A stretch of 64,000 nt of DNA from Phallus indusiatus (Eukaryota; Basidiomycota; Agaricomycetes; Phallales; Phallaceae). The notes below the pieces were generated by a model, which saw only the letters and a program-made list of their open reading frames with translations, was not told where the DNA came from and made no database searches. Made by a program: the position numbers and the translations under genes. The stretch covers positions 2,232,001 to 2,296,000 of the forward strand of contig JAQFWX010000003.1 of NCBI GenBank assembly GCA_027605045.1. Direction: 5' to 3'. Within the stretch, counting starts at the first letter, position 1. Every line of letters begins with the position of its first letter. This document shows positions 61,390 to 64,000 of the stretch, one piece after another.

Positions 61390-64000
61390 TCTTCTGAGAT
61401 CCCACCAGTCGCTTTTCCTCGTTTGGTTTTGTCAGTTGTAAATAACGATAAGGACTCTATGATTGTTTCTTTTTCTTCTTATTTTTCTCCGAATGTATTT
61501 AAAGCGCTTCTAGATTCTGGCGCTACAAGTTCTTTTTAAGTAAATCTCTGGTAGATAGATATGGTCTAAAAACGGTTCCAATCGACCCGATCCCTTTGTA
61601 TGTTTTTGACGGGTCTTTAACTTCTTACATAAGAGAAACAGTTTTGTTACCGATTTCTTTTCCTGATAGTGTTACTATTCCGATTAAATTTCATGTAACC
61701 GAAATGATGGGTACTGACTATGACGCTGTTCTAGGATTTGATTGGCTCACCCACTACAATCCGTCGATTGACTGGGTACTGAACCGTCTTACGTTCCCGG
61801 ACACCGTAAAGTCTATTCCTGTCGAACCCGATGGCTTGACCGAAAAGGATTCTTCGAATCCTCCGAACTCGACACTCCCGATGACTCAGACCGAGTCAGA
61901 GCAACCTTCCCCTCCCCTTACTCAACCTCTTCGCGAGAAACCTTCGATTTCTCTGGTTGACGCAGCCTCGTTTTATCGAATCTGCAAAGAAGAAGGTGCT
62001 CGCGCTTACTCTTTGAGGATTAACGCGGCTGGTATGGATATTCGCAAGGCCTCCACGACTGGAGACAGCGATTTTTTGAACTCGATTCCTGCGGAATATC
62101 GTGATTTCGCTGACGTTTTCAGTTCTGAAAAAGCCGACATACTAGCTCCTCATCGACCATACGACTTAAAGATCGAGTTAGAAGATGGGACCACTCCTCC
62201 CTTAGGTCCTATCTATTCCCTCTCTCCGATTGAGCTTCAAGCTTTGCGCGAATTCTTGGATGAAAATCTCGCCAATGGTTTCATTCGACATTCGAATTCA
62301 CCTCATGGAGCACCTGTTCTTTTCGTTAAGAAGAAAGATGGATCACTTCGTCTTTGTGTCGATTTTCGTGGTCTTAATAGACTCACAAAGAAAGACAAGT
62401 ATCCACTTCCCTTGATTTCTGATCTTCTTGATGCTCCTGGCAAAGCTCGAATTTACACCAAAATCGATTTGAAGCATGCTTATCACCTCGTTCGAATAGC
62501 TGAAGGCGACGAATGGAAGACTGCTTTTCGTACGCGATATGGCTCTTTCGAATGGCTCGTTATGCCATTTGGTCTTTCGAATGCGCCTGCGGCTTTTCAG
62601 CGATTTATGAACGAAATCTTTGGTGATCTACTCGATTCGTATGTCGTTATTTATCTTGACGATATTTTGATTTACTCCGATTCCCCCGAAATTCATCGCG
62701 AACACGTTCGAGAAGTCCTTGCAAGACTTCGTGCGAATGGTCTCTTTGCTTCTCTGAAGAAATGCGAATTCTCCAGAGATCGCGTGAATTTCTCGGATTC
62801 GTTCTAGGCCCGCAAGGTCTCGCCATGGACCCTGCTAAAGTCAAGGATATTCAACTTTGGCCACCCCCTCGTAAGGTCAAAGACGTTCAGTCTTTCCTTG
62901 GGTTTGCCAATTTCTATCGTCGTTTTATTGATGAATACTCTCGAATTACCGTTCCACTGACGCGTCTTACCAAGAAAGGTATTGTGTGGAACTGGACTGA
63001 TGAGTGTCAACAGGCTTTCGACACGTTGAAGAAAGCTTTTACGACTGCCCCTGTGTTGGTACACTGGGTGCCCGACAAGCCAATCATAGTCGAGACGGAC
63101 GCGTCTGACTATGCTCTCGCCGCGATTTTATCACAATTCGACGAGAACGACGAACTCCATCCGATCGCTTTTCACTCTCGAACCTTTACAGGTCCCGAAC
63201 TGAACTACGATGTGCACGACAAAGAACTCCTTGCGATTTTTGAGGCGTTCAAGCGATGGAGACACTATCTCGAAGGTTCCGTTTTCCCTATCGATGTCTA
63301 CACCGATCACAAGAACTTGGTCTATTTTACGACGACTAAGGTTTTGACTCGTCGTCAGGCCAGATGGTCTGAATACTTGTCTCAGTTTAACCTTTCGATT
63401 AATTTCAGACCCGGCAAACTCGGCACGAAACCTGACTCTTTGACTAGACGATGGGACGTCTACGCTAAGGAGGGAGTAAACGACTATGCGTCCGTTAATC
63501 CGTTCAACGAAAAGTCGATTTTTACCTCCGAGCAACTCAAGGCGTGTATCAATGCTACGATTTTGCACCCCATCTTCGCTCGTGTTGCCGTGGTTATGGA
63601 TGTTGATAAGCTTCATTTCGATATCCTATCTGTTTTGAAAGACGACGAATTTGCTAAACGTCATCTTCCCCGCAGTTCCAATCCTCGTTGGACTGTCGAT
63701 TCCAAAGGTTTCCTTCGTTGTGATGGCAGGATTTACGTCCCGATCTTCTCGATTTACGATTGCGCGTTATGCAGTACAAGCACGACCACCCTTTGTCTGG
63801 CCACTTCGGCCAGAACAAGACACTTTCGCTGATTCGACGCGAATATGTTTGGCCAAGTATGCGCACGATGATCCGAGAATTTTGCAAGTCATGCATCCCT
63901 TGTATGCGTGGTAAGTCTCAGCGACATAAACCTTACGGTTTCTTGCAACAACTCCCGATTCCGATTCGTCCTTGGGATTCGATTTCCATGGATTTCATCG
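61390..64000 (+). pseudogene. Pol of element Z (protease, RT, RNase H, integrase start), with frameshifts
   Basis: The order is retropepsin (LLDSGATSSF, about 61507), a second protease strand (AVLGFDWLTHYNPSIDW), reverse transcriptase (VKKKDGSLRLCVDFRGLNR, KIDLKHAYHLVRIAEGDEW, PFGLSNAPAAFQRF, VVIYLDDILIYSD), RNase H (VETDASDYALAAILSQF, HDKELLAIFEAFKRW, YTDHKNLVYF), and the integrase zinc finger (HPLSGHFGQNKT, CKSCIPCMRGKS). It ends at the start of the catalytic core (SISMDFI) at the window edge. The frame slips at three places: about 61533 (T run), about 62790 (before FLGFVLGPQG) and about 63743 (before LRLRVMQYKHDH). In each, one extra base in a homopolymer would restore it. Confidence 0.88.

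Larger units (their letters stand above)
58519..64000 (+). mobile_element. Ty3/gypsy element Z, 3' end outside window
   Basis: A 643 bp 5' LTR, a primer-binding site, gag (59198-61371, split by a solo LTR) and pol to the window end. It inserted in a family X LTR; the left flank is ctaag. Confidence 0.9.

Noticed and set aside
1..64000. CRISPR arrays, bacterial operons, rRNA or tRNA genes
   Set aside because: No regularly spaced short repeats, Shine-Dalgarno-led gene strings or recognisable structural RNA genes were seen; the genes have spliceosomal introns.

Overview
The window is a transposon-rich stretch of a filamentous fungal genome, almost certainly an Agaricomycete basidiomycete. Three things point there: short 50-75 bp GT-AG introns in every host gene, two DUF6535-type membrane proteins (a family known from mushroom-forming fungi), and several Ty3/gypsy retroelements with chromodomains plus an RNase-H-bearing LINE of the kind common in these fungi. 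No rRNA, tRNA, CRISPR or bacterial-style operon was seen.

Layout. 1-7725: a diverged host repeat (R) split by a young Ty3/gypsy element (592-7433; apparently identical 298 bp LTRs, 5 bp target duplication) that is internally scrambled, with a perfect 648 bp inverted repeat and an inverted gag piece. 7726-12562: a DUF6535 gene on a roughly 4.5 kb segment that recurs at 20848-25132. 13318-15560: further R copies. 15637-16697: 3' exons of a berberine-bridge-type FAD oxidase, convergent with a complete four-exon 3-hydroxyanthranilate 3,4-dioxygenase gene (16860-17557, minus), which is divergent from a six-exon protein-kinase-like gene (17807-20550). 21675-25154: the second DUF6535 gene, its tail cut by LINE sequence. 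25155-34525: a graveyard of solo and decayed LTRs, LINE scraps and two hAT-like miniature elements. 34526-41890: chromovirus X (minus strand), carrying two antisense solo LTRs and a small inverted-repeat element. 41891-58139: a LINE split by Ty3 element G, whose 3' accessory reading frame is itself split by an intact young chromovirus Y (49733-55730, minus) and by a 600 bp insertion. 58140-58518: truncated LTRs. 58519-64000: Ty3 element Z, running off the window, with a solo LTR inside gag and three apparent single-base deletions in pol.

The most interesting signals are: (1) X, Y and Z each carry, two bases after the 5' LTR, a 10-11 nt sequence complementary to the predicted transcript start in the same LTR, the layout of Tf1-type self-priming; (2) a conserved G-GAT-TTT candidate -1 frameshift site at the gag-pol junction of X and Y; (3) a long unrecognised accessory ORF 3' of pol in G; and (4) the palindromic scrambled element at 592-7433, which has clean termini and so appears to have been reverse-transcribed in its scrambled form. 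All coordinates, exon joins and identity statements come from reading by eye; no alignment or database search was run.
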